Source: an uncultured beta proteobacterium | GTDB taxonomy: Bacteria > Pseudomonadota > Gammaproteobacteria > Burkholderiales > Burkholderiaceae_C | Direction: 5' to 3' | DNA: 64,000 nucleotides | Assembly (NCBI GenBank): GCA_903938815.1 | Contig: CAJAES010000078.1 | Coordinates: forward strand, 1-64,000 | Translations under genes and position numbers: made by a program | In this document: one piece after another, positions 11,488 to 24,073 of the stretch | Numbering within the stretch: the stretch's first letter is position 1 | How the letters are laid out: every line of letters begins with the position of its first letter | The notes under the pieces: model-generated | Seen by the model: only the letters and a program-made list of their open reading frames with translations | Told to the model about the DNA's origin: nothing | The model's database searches: none

Positions 11488-12132
11488 CTATTCGGTGACT
11501 GCCGCTTTCTTCGGACCCAGCCCGACCAGAAAGGTTTCCGAGGATTTGTCACGCGAGGCCTTGGGCTTGTAGGGCTTGGCAATGCGAAAGCTGCTCTTGA
11601 ACAGCGCAGCGAGCTGATCGTAGCCGCTGCCGTGAAACACCTTCGTCACAAGGGCGCCTTCGGGCCGCAGATGCCGCATGGCGAAATCCACGGCCAGTTC
11701 GACCAGGTCCGCCTGGCGGGCGGCATCGATCGAGGAAATTCCGGACAGGTTGGGCGCCATGTCGGAGAGCACCAGGTCCACCGGCTGGCCGCCCAGCACC
11801 TGCTCCAGCCGGGTGAGCATTTCCTCGTCGCGGAAGTCGCCCTGGAGGAAGGTGACGCCGTCCACAGGCTCGAAATCGAGCATGTCCAGCGCCACGATGG
11901 TGCCGGTGCCGCCGAGCTTGCGGCGGATGTACTGGCTCCAGGCCCCGGGCGTGGCGCCCAGATCCACCACCACCTGCCCCGGCTTCACGAGCTTGAAGGT
12001 CTCGTCGATCTCCTTGAGCTTGTACGCGGCACGGGCGCGAAAGCCCTCCTTCTGCGCCAGTTTGACGTAGGGATCGTTGATGTGTTCGTGCAGCCAGGCC
12101 TTGTTGACCTTCTTGGATTTCGACGATTTCAT
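11488..12132 (-). CDS. rlmE: 23S rRNA (uridine-2'-O)-methyltransferase RlmE (FtsJ)
   Basis: SAM-dependent enzyme that 2'-O-methylates U2552 in the peptidyl-transferase A loop. 214 aa, close to the 209 of E. coli. The SAM-binding motif [14 protein letters not shown], the SDMAPNLSG motif carrying the catalytic Asp and the catalytic Lys region TKVFHG are visible. The start [13 protein letters not shown] fits the family; in-frame sequence upstream overlaps yhbY and is not coding. Upstream of ftsH, as in many bacteria, and 21 bases from the divergent yhbY. Confidence 0.96.
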   Translation of the reverse strand: MKSSKSKKVNKAWLHEHINDPYVKLAQKEGFRARAAYKLKEIDETFKLVKPGQVVVDLGATPGAWSQYIRRKLGGTGTIVALDMLDFEPVDGVTFLQGDFRDEEMLTRLEQVLGGQPVDLVLSDMAPNLSGISSIDAARQADLVELAVDFAMRHLRPEGALVTKVFHGSGYDQLAALFKSSFRIAKPYKPKASRDKSSETFLVGLGPKKAAVTE

Positions 12133-12153
12133 GCCCGGCCCGATAATACGCAG
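12133..12153. promoter_or_regulatory. 21-base divergent start region of rlmE and yhbY
   Basis: The gap holds GATAAT (12142-12147) on the plus strand, seven bases before the yhbY ATG, and TATTAT on the minus strand, ten bases before the rlmE ATG. Neither has a clear -35 or a Shine-Dalgarno sequence. If used, both mRNAs would have almost no leader. Weak evidence. Confidence 0.3.
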
Positions 12154-12627
12154 ATGCCCGCCATCATCCTCACCCCATCGCAGCGCAAGGAACACCGCGC
12201 TGACGCCCACCACATCGACCCGGTCGTCGCCATCGGAGGCGACGGCCTCACCGATGCCGTCGTCAAGGAGGCGGACCTCGCCCTGAAGGCCCATGGCCTC
12301 ATCAAGGTGCGTGTGTTCTCCGACGAACGCGAAACCCGTGAAGCCTTCTTTGCCCAGCTGGCCGACCAGTTGAACGCCGCCCCCATCCAGCACATCGGCA
12401 AGCTGCTCGTGCTGTGGCGCCCGATCCCGCCCAAGGAGAAGGTCGAGAAGGAAGACCGCAAGGCCGGCCCCCGCACGGTGAAGATCGTGAAATTCTCGAA
12501 GAGCGGCAACCACCGCGCAACGGTCAAGAAGCTCACGATCCTGGGCAACGAGCGCATCACCGTGGGCGGCATCGTCAAGCGTGCCAAGCCTCGGCCGGGC
12601 AGCGTCAAGAAGAAGACTCTGGGTTGA
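12154..12627 (+). CDS. yhbY: CRS1/YhbY-domain RNA-binding protein
   Basis: Small ribosome-associated RNA-binding protein thought to act in 50S assembly. The CRM (CRS1-YhbY) domain spans about residues 4-90, beginning [15 protein letters not shown], with the conserved [15 protein letters not shown] and [14 protein letters not shown]. At 157 aa it is longer than E. coli YhbY (97 aa) because of a lysine-rich C-terminal tail (residues about 95-157) ending GSVKKKTLG. The neighbours rlmE and greA match the conserved greA-yhbY-rlmE-ftsH neighbourhood. The 3' end overlaps the convergent DUF4149 gene by 23 bases. Confidence 0.93.
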   Translation: MPAIILTPSQRKEHRADAHHIDPVVAIGGDGLTDAVVKEADLALKAHGLIKVRVFSDERETREAFFAQLADQLNAAPIQHIGKLLVLWRPIPPKEKVEKEDRKAGPRTVKIVKFSKSGNHRATVKKLTILGNERITVGGIVKRAKPRPGSVKKKTLG

Positions 12628-13057
12628 ACGTCGTGCGCCACGCCAGCGTGGCCACCAGCGCGGCTTTCAGCACATAGAACGCCGCGCTGACGGCGTGCAG
12701 CTGCCCGAAGCTCAACGGGCCCTGCCCCAGGCGCGCCGCGGCCATCATCGGTTGCAGCGCGAAATACCCCGCAATCGTGCAGAACAGGGTGCCGATGGCC
12801 AAGGCCATCGGCAGGCTGAACTGCGACCCCGTCCCGGCCGCCACGGCGCGCCGTGCGGCGATGCGCTCGAGCACCAGCAGCAGGATGCCGAGCGCCAGGC
12901 TGGTATAGGCCTCCTGGGCGAGCATGCGTCCAACCACCCTGCCCGCTTCGGCCTGCACCAGCAGCGCGAACGGCGCCGGGGTGGCCAGCAAGGCCACGCA
13001 CATCAGCCAGCCAGCCCAGAGGCCGGGAATCAGGCGGCGCCAGCGGTCCAGTCCCAC
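12605..13057 (-). CDS. DUF4149 membrane protein
   Basis: Protein of 150 aa with four hydrophobic segments (about 10-30, 48-65, 82-103, 120-142), matching the DUF4149 (TMEM205-like) family. No function is established. The GTG start (VGLDRWRR) lies just after the greA stop, so it is probably translated from greA mRNA. Gene order greA-DUF4149 recurs in Burkholderiales. Confidence 0.85.
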   Translation of the reverse strand: MGLDRWRRLIPGLWAGWLMCVALLATPAPFALLVQAEAGRVVGRMLAQEAYTSLALGILLLVLERIAARRAVAAGTGSQFSLPMALAIGTLFCTIAGYFALQPMMAAARLGQGPLSFGQLHAVSAAFYVLKAALVATLAWRTTFNPESSS

Positions 13058-13059
13058 GG

Positions 13060-13536
13060 TCAGACGTACCGGACCTCGATCACTTCCCAGTGCTTGATGC
13101 CGCCGGGCGCCTGGACCTCGGCCACATCGCCCGGGCCCTTGCCGATCAGGGCGCGCGCGATCGGGCTGCTGATGGAGATCAGGCCGAGCTTCAGGTCGGC
13201 TTCGTCGTCACCGACGATCTGGTAGGTGACGCGGGCGCCGGAATCCTCGTCCTCGAGGTCGACCGTGGAGCCGAAGACGATCTTGCCGCCGGCATCGAGC
13301 TCGGAAGGGTCGATGACCCGGGCGGCCGCCAGCTTGCCTTCGATTTCCTGGATGCGCCCCTCGATGAAGCCCTGCTTGTCCTTGGCGGCCTCGTACTCGG
13401 CGTTCTCGGACAGGTCACCTTGCGCACGCGCCTCGGAAATGGCCTGGATCACGGCGTGGCGCTCCTTCGTCTTCAGGAGATGCAGTTCGGCCTTGAGCTT
13501 CTCGGCGCCGCGCTTCGTCAAGGGGATGGTGACCAT
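13060..13536 (-). CDS. greA: Transcription elongation factor GreA
   Basis: Rescues backtracked RNA polymerase by stimulating transcript cleavage. 158 aa, the family size. The N-terminal coiled coil (1-75) includes the acidic tip ENAEYEAAKDKQ (about 43-54, the LSENAEYEAAK signature); the C-terminal FKBP-like domain has GKIVFGSTVDLED and SPIARALIGK. Preceded by GGAAAG-like bases and located between carB and DUF4149. Confidence 0.97.
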   Translation of the reverse strand: MVTIPLTKRGAEKLKAELHLLKTKERHAVIQAISEARAQGDLSENAEYEAAKDKQGFIEGRIQEIEGKLAAARVIDPSELDAGGKIVFGSTVDLEDEDSGARVTYQIVGDDEADLKLGLISISSPIARALIGKGPGDVAEVQAPGGIKHWEVIEVRYV

Positions 13537-13632
13537 GGGGAAAGTTCCTGGAGTTCCAAAAGCAAGACCGCCGCAAGCGACACCCCGACTCGATGCTCGG
13601 GGGGCCCTTCATGCGGCGGGATCCATGCAATT

Positions 13633-16887
<3,255 letters not shown>

Positions 16888-16888
16888 G

Positions 16889-18040
16889 TCAGCGTTGCTC
16901 CATCAGCGAGACGAAGCGGTCGAAGAGGTAGGCGATGTCGTGCGGGCCGGGGCTGGCTTCGGGGTGCCCCTGGAAGCAGAAGGCCGGGCGATCGGTACGG
17001 GCCAGGCCCTGAAGCGTGCCGTCGAACAGGCTCAGGTGCGTCGGGCGCAGGTTCGCGGGCAGCGTGGCCGCATCGACCGCGAAGCCGTGGTTCTGGCTCG
17101 TGATGCTGACGCGGCCGGTGTCGAGGTCCTTCACCGGGTGGTTGGCACCGTGGTGGCCGAACTTCATCTTGAAGGTACGCGCGCCCGATGCGAGCGCCAT
17201 GATCTGGTGCCCCAGGCAGATGCCGAAGGTGGGGCGGCCCTCGTCGATGAGTTCGCGGGCGGCGGCAATGGCGTAGTCGCAGGGCTGCGGGTCGCCCGGG
17301 CCGTTGGACAGGAAGACACCGTCCGGGTTCAGGGCGCGCACCGCCGCGGCGGGCGTCTGGGCCGGCACCACCGTGACGCGGCAGCCCCGGCTGGCGAGCA
17401 TGCGCAGGATGTTGTGCTTGACGCCGAAGTCGTAGGCCACCACGTGAAAGCGCGGCGACTCGAGCTGCCCGTAGCCCTGGCCCAGCGCCCACTCGGTGGT
17501 GCGCCATTCGTAGGTCTCGGGCGTGGAAACCACGCGGGCCAGGTCCAGGCCGGCCATGGGCGGCGCGGCCTGGGCGGCCGCGATGGCGTCGGCGATCTGC
17601 GCCGGGCCCACCACCGTGCCCACCGGGTAGCCCACGATGCAGCCGTTCTGGGCGCCCGTGGTCCTCAGCACGCGCGTAAGGCGGCGCGTGTCGATGTCGG
17701 CGATGGCCACCGTTCCCTCGCGCTGCAGGTACTGCGCCAGCGTGAGGGTGGCTCGGAAGTTGGAGGCTCGCACCGGAAGATCGCGGATGACGAGACCGGC
17801 GGCGTGAACTCGGGTGGCTTCGACGTCTTCCTCGCTGACACCATAGTTGCCGATGTGCGGATACGTCAGGGTGACGATCTGCCGGCAGTAGCTGGGGTCG
17901 GTGAGGATTTCCTGGTAGCCGGTGAGCGCGGTGTTGAACACCACCTCGCCGACGGTACGACCGGCGGCGCCGATCGAGGTGCCCAGGAAGGTCGTGCCGT
18001 CTGCGAGTGCCAGGAGTGCGGGGGGCAGGACGGGCAGCAA
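16889..18040 (-). CDS. carA: Carbamoyl-phosphate synthase small subunit CarA
   Basis: Glutaminase subunit, 383 aa. The N-terminal CPSase domain includes [21 protein letters not shown]; the class I glutamine amidotransferase domain has the nucleophile motif TFGICLGHQ and the downstream [11 protein letters not shown] (His/Glu of the triad). The start is a TTG ([16 protein letters not shown]), chosen because CCGGAG lies eight bases upstream and no ATG is in frame nearby. It precedes carB closely and is itself preceded by a 110-base leader with a strong hairpin. Confidence 0.94.
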   Translation of the reverse strand: MLPVLPPALLALADGTTFLGTSIGAAGRTVGEVVFNTALTGYQEILTDPSYCRQIVTLTYPHIGNYGVSEEDVEATRVHAAGLVIRDLPVRASNFRATLTLAQYLQREGTVAIADIDTRRLTRVLRTTGAQNGCIVGYPVGTVVGPAQIADAIAAAQAAPPMAGLDLARVVSTPETYEWRTTEWALGQGYGQLESPRFHVVAYDFGVKHNILRMLASRGCRVTVVPAQTPAAAVRALNPDGVFLSNGPGDPQPCDYAIAAARELIDEGRPTFGICLGHQIMALASGARTFKMKFGHHGANHPVKDLDTGRVSITSQNHGFAVDAATLPANLRPTHLSLFDGTLQGLARTDRPAFCFQGHPEASPGPHDIAYLFDRFVSLMEQR

Positions 18041-18070
18041 AGGAATGGCTCCGGGTGTTCGCGGCCCAGC

Positions 18071-18091
18071 ACGGCAAGGATTCCTTGCCGT
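18071..18091 (-). promoter_or_regulatory. Hairpin in the carAB leader
   Basis: ACGGCAAGG, a 3-base loop and CCTTGCCGT form a perfect 9-bp stem, 31 bases before the carA start codon in the carAB transcript. No T-run follows, so it is not a standard terminator. It could be an operator, an attenuator element or an mRNA-stability structure. Confidence 0.5.
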
Positions 18092-18150
18092 CCAGGGGGA
18101 AACCGGTGCGGAGTTTCGCTAGGCTGCGGTGTTGACGGGTAAACCGCCGG

Positions 18151-18156
18151 AGTATA
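18151..18156 (-). promoter_or_regulatory. Candidate -10 element of carAB
   Basis: TATACT on the minus strand (5 of 6 to TATAAT) lies about 110 bases before carA. The -35 region is weak (CCTGCA at 17-base spacing), which suggests activator dependence or a different promoter. Confidence 0.4.
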
Positions 18157-18180
18157 GCCGATCGGGCCGGAAATGCAGGG

Positions 18181-18591
18181 TCAACCCGCGGTCAGCGCGG
18201 CAATCCCCGCGCGCGCCACCTGCGCGTCTTCGGTCGACTTCACGCCGCTGACGCCCACCGCGCCCACGCACTGGCCCTCGACAAGGATCGGCACGCCACC
18301 TTCCAGCATGCCCTGCAGCATCGGGACGCTCAGGAACGAGTTGCGGCCCTGGTTGATGACGTCCTCGTAGACCTTGCTTTCACGGCGGCCCAGTGCGGAA
18401 GTCTGTGCCTTGGCCGGCGCGATGTGCGCCGAGACGGCCGCTGCGCCGTCGAGCCGCTGCAGCCACAGCAGATGACCACCGTCGTCGACGATGGCGATGC
18501 TGACGGCCCAGTTGTTCTCGAGGGCTTCGGCCTCGGCGGCGGCGGCAATGCGCTTGACGTCGGCGAGCTGGAGTTCGTGCTTGGTTCTCAT
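18181..18591 (-). CDS. GlcG/HbpS-family heme-binding-like protein
   Basis: Protein of 136 aa matching the GlcG/HbpS (DUF336) family: MRTKHELQLADVKRI, WAVSIAIVDDGGHLLWLQRLDGA and the C-terminal GVPILVEGQCVGAVGVSGV. Members form octamers, and some bind heme or cobalamin or act with redox sensors; the role here is unknown. The start is the ATG with AAGGA upstream; an upstream in-frame extension lacks a good start. It stands alone upstream of carAB and divergent from the yccA-like gene. Confidence 0.85.
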   Translation of the reverse strand: MRTKHELQLADVKRIAAAAEAEALENNWAVSIAIVDDGGHLLWLQRLDGAAAVSAHIAPAKAQTSALGRRESKVYEDVINQGRNSFLSVPMLQGMLEGGVPILVEGQCVGAVGVSGVKSTEDAQVARAGIAALTAG

Positions 18592-18708
18592 CGGGCGGGA
18601 TTCCTTGATTGGATTATGGACAACGATAGCAGCGCCAAAGGTCACGGGAACTAAAATGCGACCGCCGAGTCACATGCCCGGTCCCTTCTACTACCTGGAG
18701 TCAACACG

Positions 18709-19404
18709 ATGTCCGAAAACGTGCAAACCTACCCTGGCTTCGCTGGAGCAGGCGCACTGTCGGCGCAGCGCAACCGCGTCCTGCGCAACACCTACTGGCT
18801 GCTGGCCTTGTCCATGGTTCCCACCGTGCTGGGCGCCTGGGTCGGCATCTCCACGGGTCTGGCACGCGCCATGACACCGGGCATCGGCTTGGTGGTGTTC
18901 CTGGCCGGCGCCTTCGGGTTCATGTTCGCGATCGAACGCACGAAGAACTCGGCAGCAGGCGTACCCGTGCTGCTGGCCTTCACGTTCTTCATGGGCCTGA
19001 TGCTCGCACGCCTCGTGGGCGTGGTGCTGGGCCTCGGCAACGGCGCCAGCCTGATCATGATGGCCTTCGCAGGCACCGCCGCGATCTTCTTCGCGATGGC
19101 GTCGGCCAGCAGCGTGATCAAGCGCGACCTGAGCTCGATGGGCAAGTGGCTGATGATCGGCGCCGTGATGGTGATGGTGGCGGGCATCGCCAACTTCTTC
19201 ATCCAGTCCAGCGCACTGATGATCACCCTGTCGGTGCTGGTGATCGGCATCTTCTCGGCCTTCATCCTGCATGACCTGAAGCGCGTGCAGGACGGCCTCG
19301 AGACGAACTACATCACCGCAACGCTGGGCGTCTACCTGAGCATCTACAACGTGTTCCAGGCGCTGCTGTCGCTGTTCGGCATCTTCGGTGGCAGCGACGA
19401 CTGA
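18709..19404 (+). CDS. Bax inhibitor-1/YccA family membrane protein
   Basis: Seven-transmembrane protein of 231 aa of the Bax-inhibitor-1 family, similar to YccA, a substrate and modulator of FtsH. The family feature YLSIYNVFQALLSLFGIFGG ends the protein and a basic N-terminal segment SAQRNRVLRNTYWLL precedes TM1. CTGGAG lies about seven bases before the ATG, and TAAAAT (18652-18657) may be its -10. Followed by a strong bidirectional terminator. Confidence 0.93.
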   Translation: MSENVQTYPGFAGAGALSAQRNRVLRNTYWLLALSMVPTVLGAWVGISTGLARAMTPGIGLVVFLAGAFGFMFAIERTKNSAAGVPVLLAFTFFMGLMLARLVGVVLGLGNGASLIMMAFAGTAAIFFAMASASSVIKRDLSSMGKWLMIGAVMVMVAGIANFFIQSSALMITLSVLVIGIFSAFILHDLKRVQDGLETNYITATLGVYLSIYNVFQALLSLFGIFGGSDD

Positions 19405-19430
19405 TCTTCGCTGAGCGCCGAGACTGAAAC

Positions 19431-19454
19431 GACGGGGCCCTTCGGGGCCCCGTC
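19431..19454. terminator. Bidirectional terminator between yccA-like gene and rlmD
   Basis: GACGGGGCCC, TTCG loop, GGGCCCCGTC: a perfect 10-bp stem closed by a stable tetraloop, between two convergent genes. Short T-rich stretches follow on both sides (CATTT on plus, GTTTC on minus). Confidence 0.8.
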
Positions 19455-19460
19455 GGCATT

Positions 19461-20804
19461 TCAGGGCCGTTCGAAGACCGCCATGCTTTCCACGTGGGCC
19501 GTGTGCGGGAACATGTTCACCACGCCGGCCTGGGTGCAGCGGTAGCCGGCCTGGTGCACGAAGAGCCCGGCATCCCGCGCCAGGGTCGACGGGTTGCAGC
19601 TCACGTAGACGATGCGCCTGGGAGGCACCCAGTCGCTGCCGGATTGAACCAGGTCGGCCGTGGCCTTGGCCAGCGCGAAGGCACCCTCGCGGGGCGGGTC
19701 GATCAACCAGCGGTCGACCGCACCCAGCGCCTTCAGATCGTCGGGGGTCAGCTCGAACAGGTTCCGCACCTCGAAGCTCGCATCCAGGCCGTTCAGCGCG
19801 GCGTTGGCGCCGGCTCGCTCGACGAGAACCTTGCTGCCTTCGATTCCGAGCACGCTGGCGCCGCGGCGTGCAATGGGCAGCGTGAAGTTCCCGAGGCCGC
19901 AGAACCAGTCGATGACGCGTTCGCCCGGCTGCGGCGCCAGGCGGCCGAGCGCCCGCTGCACCAGCACGCGGTTGATGTGCGGGTTGACCTGCGTGAAGTC
20001 GGTCGGCTTGAACGGCATGCGCACACCGAACTCGGGCAAGGCGTAGCTCAGTTCCGGGCCGCCCTCGTCCAGCAGGTGCACGGTGTCGGGGCCCTTGGGT
20101 TGCAGCCACCACTGGACGCCATGCTCGGCCGCGAAGGCGCGCAGCAGGGCCGTGTCGGCCTCCGGCAGGGGCGCGAGGTGGCGCAGCACCAGCGCGATGA
20201 CCTCGTCTCCCATGGCCAGCTCGATCTGCGGCAGCCGCTCGCGCTCGCTCATGGCGGCGATGAGCGTACGCAGCAGCGGCAGCATGGCGCTCACCTTGGG
20301 CGGCAGCACGTGGCATTCGGACATATCGGCCACGTAGCGCGACTTGCGCTCGTGGAAGCCCACCATCACCACGCCCTTGCGCGCCACATAGCGCACGGAC
20401 AGACGGGCGCGAAAGCGGTATCCCCAGGCCGGACCTTCGATAGGCCGCAGGATCTGCTCCGCATGGACCTTGGCGAGGTGCCAGAGGTTGTCCTCCATCA
20501 CACGCTGCTTGGCAGCCACCTGGGCGGCAGGGTGCAGGTGCTGCATCTTGCAGCCGCCGCAGGCCTCGCGGTGGAGGCCGAAGTTCGGGCAGCCTGGCGC
20601 CACGCGCTGGGAACTCTCGCGACGAAACGCGGTGGCCTGGCCTTGCTCCCACTGGTTCTTGCGTCGGCCGACGTTCACCTGGACCTGCTCGCCAGGAAGC
20701 GCGCCCTCGATGAAGACCACCTTGCCGTCGGCGCGATGCGCGACACCCTGCCCCTCGAGATCAAGCGACTCGACGGACAACCATTCGTTGGAATCTATGG
20801 ACAT
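19461..20804 (-). CDS. rlmD: 23S rRNA (uracil-5-)-methyltransferase RlmD
   Basis: Methylates U1939 of 23S rRNA. 447 aa from [23 protein letters not shown] domain (about 1-65) is followed by the iron-sulfur cysteines in [18 protein letters not shown], the SAM motif [12 protein letters not shown], and the catalytic loop [11 protein letters not shown]. The chosen ATG has no good Shine-Dalgarno (the preceding bases read CCTCCT); a TTG 11 codons upstream (20837) is the alternative. Confidence 0.93.
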   Translation of the reverse strand: MSIDSNEWLSVESLDLEGQGVAHRADGKVVFIEGALPGEQVQVNVGRRKNQWEQGQATAFRRESSQRVAPGCPNFGLHREACGGCKMQHLHPAAQVAAKQRVMEDNLWHLAKVHAEQILRPIEGPAWGYRFRARLSVRYVARKGVVMVGFHERKSRYVADMSECHVLPPKVSAMLPLLRTLIAAMSERERLPQIELAMGDEVIALVLRHLAPLPEADTALLRAFAAEHGVQWWLQPKGPDTVHLLDEGGPELSYALPEFGVRMPFKPTDFTQVNPHINRVLVQRALGRLAPQPGERVIDWFCGLGNFTLPIARRGASVLGIEGSKVLVERAGANAALNGLDASFEVRNLFELTPDDLKALGAVDRWLIDPPREGAFALAKATADLVQSGSDWVPPRRIVYVSCNPSTLARDAGLFVHQAGYRCTQAGVVNMFPHTAHVESMAVFERP

Positions 20805-20835
20805 AGGAGGCGGATTATCCGGGGCCTTCAAGCAC

Positions 20836-20859
20836 AAGGGCCGCCTTGCGGCGGCCCTT
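20836..20859 (-). terminator. Hairpin terminator after the ABC substrate-binding gene
   Basis: AAGGGCCGCC, loop TTGC, GGCGGCCCTT: a perfect 10-bp stem between the substrate-binding gene stop and the rlmD start. A smaller hairpin CCGGGC/GCCCGG (20867-20880) lies just before it. No long T-run, so termination may be partial. Confidence 0.6.
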
Positions 20860-20882
20860 GCTCTGACCGGGCTTGCCCGGGT

Positions 20883-22037
20883 TCAGTTGATGTAGTCCGA
20901 AACGACCTTCCAGCGGGCTTCCTGCAGCTGGGACAGGCGAGACTTGTCGTTGCCAAGGCGCTTGGTAGCGGTCCAGGTGCCGGCCGGGCTGCCGAAGATG
21001 TCAGCCGGGATGGTCGTGCTGTCCATGGCCTTGACGAAGGTGTCGGTCGTCAGGTTGGCGCCGGCCTTGTTCGCGGCGGTGGCGAAGGCGTTGATGATGG
21101 TGTAGCCGTAGACCGAGAAGACCGTGGGATCCTCGTTGAACTTGGTCTTGTACTTCGAGGCCCAGAACCGGATCGGCTGCGATGCCTCGTCCAGGTACGG
21201 GTGCTGCGCGGTGTGGGTGGCGTAGAAGCCGTCCATCGCCTTGCCGCCGAGCTTGTGGATCAGGTCGGTGTAGGCGCCGCTGGAGCCGATGAAGGTGGGG
21301 TTGAAGCCCAGCTTGCGCGCCGTGGCGATGCCGCCGATGGTCTCCCGGATCAGGGTGCCCATGACGACGAAGTCGCAGTTGGCCGCCTGCAGGCGGGCGA
21401 TCTGGGACGAGAAGTCCGTCGCGCCGCGCTTGTAGGAGGTCTTCTCGGCGATCTCGATGTTGACCGCCTTCAGGCCCGCCTCGGCGCCACGCAGGACTTC
21501 CAGGCCGAATTCATCGTCCTGGTACATCGAGCAGACCTTCTTGGCGCCCTTTTCCTTCACCAGCTTCGGCACCGCAGTGCGCATCTGGTCATAGTAGGTG
21601 GCGGCGAAGGCGTACTTGAGCTTGTGGTACGGCTCGTACATCTCGCGCGCGGCCGTCACCGGGAAGAAGTTGACGACGTTCTTCTCGAACTGCACAGGCA
21701 TGGCAGCCATGTTGTGGGCCGTGCCGATGTGGCCCACCATCGCGAAGATCTTGTCCTGGTTGACCAGCTTCTGGGCGCCCAGGAAGGCCTTCTTCGGGTC
21801 GTAGGCGGAGTCCTCGACCAGCAGCTTGAGCTTGCGGCCACCAACGCCGCCCTGCTCGTTGATCTCGTCGACCGCCAGCATCATGCCCAGGCGCACCTGC
21901 TTGCCGAAGCCGGCGATGGGGCCGGACAGGTCCTGGATGGAACCGAGAAGGATCTCGTTCTTGCTGACGCCTTGCTGGGCAAAGGCAGCCCCGGTGGCCA
22001 GCAGCGCCGCAGTGGCGATCAGGTGGCGGATCTTCAT
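20883..22037 (-). CDS. Branched-chain-type ABC transporter substrate-binding protein
   Basis: Periplasmic binding protein of 384 aa in the LivK/leucine-binding (type I) family. Signal peptide MKIRHLIATAALLATGAAFA, mature start near QQGVSKNEI, then LGSIQDLSGPIAGFGKQVRLGM typical of the fold. The start is supported by TTGGAGAC upstream. It is the last gene of a livHMGF-ligase-SBP cluster. This subgroup often binds aromatic or aliphatic acids rather than leucine; the ligand cannot be read from sequence. Confidence 0.92.
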   Translation of the reverse strand: MKIRHLIATAALLATGAAFAQQGVSKNEILLGSIQDLSGPIAGFGKQVRLGMMLAVDEINEQGGVGGRKLKLLVEDSAYDPKKAFLGAQKLVNQDKIFAMVGHIGTAHNMAAMPVQFEKNVVNFFPVTAAREMYEPYHKLKYAFAATYYDQMRTAVPKLVKEKGAKKVCSMYQDDEFGLEVLRGAEAGLKAVNIEIAEKTSYKRGATDFSSQIARLQAANCDFVVMGTLIRETIGGIATARKLGFNPTFIGSSGAYTDLIHKLGGKAMDGFYATHTAQHPYLDEASQPIRFWASKYKTKFNEDPTVFSVYGYTIINAFATAANKAGANLTTDTFVKAMDSTTIPADIFGSPAGTWTATKRLGNDKSRLSQLQEARWKVVSDYIN

Positions 22038-22123
22038 GTTGCTTGTCTCCAATAGAGGTCGAACAGTGAGATGGTCGCACCGCACGGGCGGGCTTCCCAT
22101 AGGCGTTATCGCTGAATACCGGG

Positions 22124-23983
22124 TCAACCGGTGTACATGGCGTCGATCTGGGGCTTGTACTTCGTCTGCACCAGCTTGCGCTTGAGCTTCATCGTCGGCG
22201 TGAGTTCCTCGTCCTCGGCGGTGAGCTGCGACTCGATGAGGTGGAACTTCTTGATCTGCTCGACGCGGGCGAACTTCTTGTTCGCGCGGTCCACCTCGGC
22301 CTGGATCAGCGCCCTCACCTCGGGCGCCCGCGTGAGGCTGGTGTAGTTGCTGAAGGGAACGTCGTTGTCCTGTGCGAACTTCTCGACGTTCTCCTGGTCG
22401 ATCATGATCAGCACGACGAGATAGGGCCGCGCATCGCCGATCACCACTGCGTCGGTGACGTAGGGCGAGAACTTCAGTTCGTTCTCGATCTCGGTGGGCG
22501 TGACGTTCTTGCCGCCGGCCGTGATGATGATGTCCTTCATCCGGTCGGTGATGCGGAACATGCCCTCCTCGTCCACCGAGCCGACGTCGCCCGTGTGCAG
22601 CCAGCCGTCCTTGTCGATGGCCTCGGCGGTCTTCTCGGGCTGGTTCAGGTAGCCGATGAAGACGTTCGGGCCGCGCACCAGGATCTCGCCGGTGGCCGGA
22701 TCGATGCGGACCTCGTTCCAGGGCGCGGCAATGCCGATCTTCCCCGGGCGGATGCGGTCGGGCGGCGTGTAGGTGGAGACACCGCCCGTTTCGGTCATGC
22801 CCCAGACCTCGGCCATGGGCACGCCCAGGGCCATGTACCAGCGCACGAGATCGGGTGAGATGGGCGCGGCGCCGGTGACGCAGAAGCGTGCGCGGTGGAT
22901 ACCGATCATCCGGCGCACATTGTCCAGCGCCAGCACGCGGGCCACCCGGAACTGCAGCTTCAGCAGAGCCGGCACCGGCTTGCCCGCCAGCACGAGCTCG
23001 ACCACCTTCATGCCCACGCTCAGGCCCCAGCCGTAGGCCAGTTGCTGCAGGCGGCTCGATTCCTTGATGGCGATGGTGACCGCCGAGTAGAACTTCTCCC
23101 AGACCCGGGGCACGGCCACGGCCACCGTGGGGGCGATCTCACGCACATTCTCGGGCACGGTGTCGGGGTTCTCGACGAAATTCAGCTTCGAGCCGGTGTA
23201 CATGGCGAAGTACTCGCCGCCCATACGCTCGGCGATGTGGCACAACGGCAGGAAGCACATGCGCTCGTCGTTCTCGTCCTGCGCGGTCGTCAGGTTGTAG
23301 CCGCGCATCGAGGTCACCAGCGTGCGGTGGCTGTGCATTGCGCCCTTGGGCTTGCCGGTGGTGCCCGAGGTGTAGACCAGGATGGCGAGATCGTCGGTCT
23401 GCACGGCCGCGATGCGCTCGTCCAGCGCCTTCGGGTGCGCGGCAAGGTGCTCGCGGCCCAGCGCGCGTAGCGCATCCAGCCCGATCACGCCCGGGTCGTC
23501 CAGGTCGTGCAGGCCGTCCATGTCGAAGACGATGATCTTGCGCAGCTTCGGCAGCTGGTCCCGGATCTCCAGCGCCTTGTCGAGCTGCTCGTCGTCTTCG
23601 ACAAACAGCATCACGGAGCTGGAATCCTCGCAGAGGTAGTGCGCCTGGCTGGCGGCATCGGTCGGGTAGATGCCGCTGCAGACGCCGCCGCAGCTCAGGA
23701 CCGCCACATCGGCCAGCACCCACTCGACGACGGTGTTGGACAGGATGGATACCGTCTCGCCGCGCTCGAAACCCAGCGCCATCAGGCCGTGGGCGATCTC
23801 TCGCACGGCCTGGGCGGTCTGCGCCCAGGTCCAGGCGCGCCAGATGCCCAGTTCCTTCTCGCGCATCCAGACCTGGCTGGCGCGCCGTTCGGCGGCGTTC
23901 CAGAAGATGCGCGGCACGGTCTCGCCGGGCACGACGATCGCGTCGTTGCCGCGCATGTTGGCGTGGTCCCAGAGGTTCGACAT
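22124..23983 (-). CDS. AMP-dependent long-chain acyl-CoA synthetase
   Basis: Adenylates a carboxylic acid and transfers it to CoA. 619 aa. The P-loop YTSGTTGKPKGAMHSH (about residue 213-228), the gate motif VWGMTETGG, and LHTGDVGSVDEEG plus the catalytic Lys region (KNVTPTEIENELK) are present. It resembles FAA1-type long-chain ligases. Inside an ABC importer cluster, so it probably activates the imported acid. Next gene in the operon after livF, with a 90-base gap. Confidence 0.92.
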   Translation of the reverse strand: MSNLWDHANMRGNDAIVVPGETVPRIFWNAAERRASQVWMREKELGIWRAWTWAQTAQAVREIAHGLMALGFERGETVSILSNTVVEWVLADVAVLSCGGVCSGIYPTDAASQAHYLCEDSSSVMLFVEDDEQLDKALEIRDQLPKLRKIIVFDMDGLHDLDDPGVIGLDALRALGREHLAAHPKALDERIAAVQTDDLAILVYTSGTTGKPKGAMHSHRTLVTSMRGYNLTTAQDENDERMCFLPLCHIAERMGGEYFAMYTGSKLNFVENPDTVPENVREIAPTVAVAVPRVWEKFYSAVTIAIKESSRLQQLAYGWGLSVGMKVVELVLAGKPVPALLKLQFRVARVLALDNVRRMIGIHRARFCVTGAAPISPDLVRWYMALGVPMAEVWGMTETGGVSTYTPPDRIRPGKIGIAAPWNEVRIDPATGEILVRGPNVFIGYLNQPEKTAEAIDKDGWLHTGDVGSVDEEGMFRITDRMKDIIITAGGKNVTPTEIENELKFSPYVTDAVVIGDARPYLVVLIMIDQENVEKFAQDNDVPFSNYTSLTRAPEVRALIQAEVDRANKKFARVEQIKKFHLIESQLTAEDEELTPTMKLKRKLVQTKYKPQIDAMYTG

Positions 23984-24073
23984 GTCAGCTCCGCTGCGCC
24001 GCCCGGAAGCACCGGGAAAAGGGCTCGCCGGCTTGCGAAAGAAGTGTGCCAGGGGACTTCATGCAGGACTCCA

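Noticed and set aside
13583..13602. Terminator between carB and greA
   Set aside because: Only a 6-bp stem CCCCGA/TCGGGG with an 8-base loop and no T-run; not reported as a feature.
19494..22055. Open frame of 853 codons antisense to rlmD and the ABC binding protein
   Set aside because: Spans two unrelated real genes on the other strand and has no domain or ribosome site.
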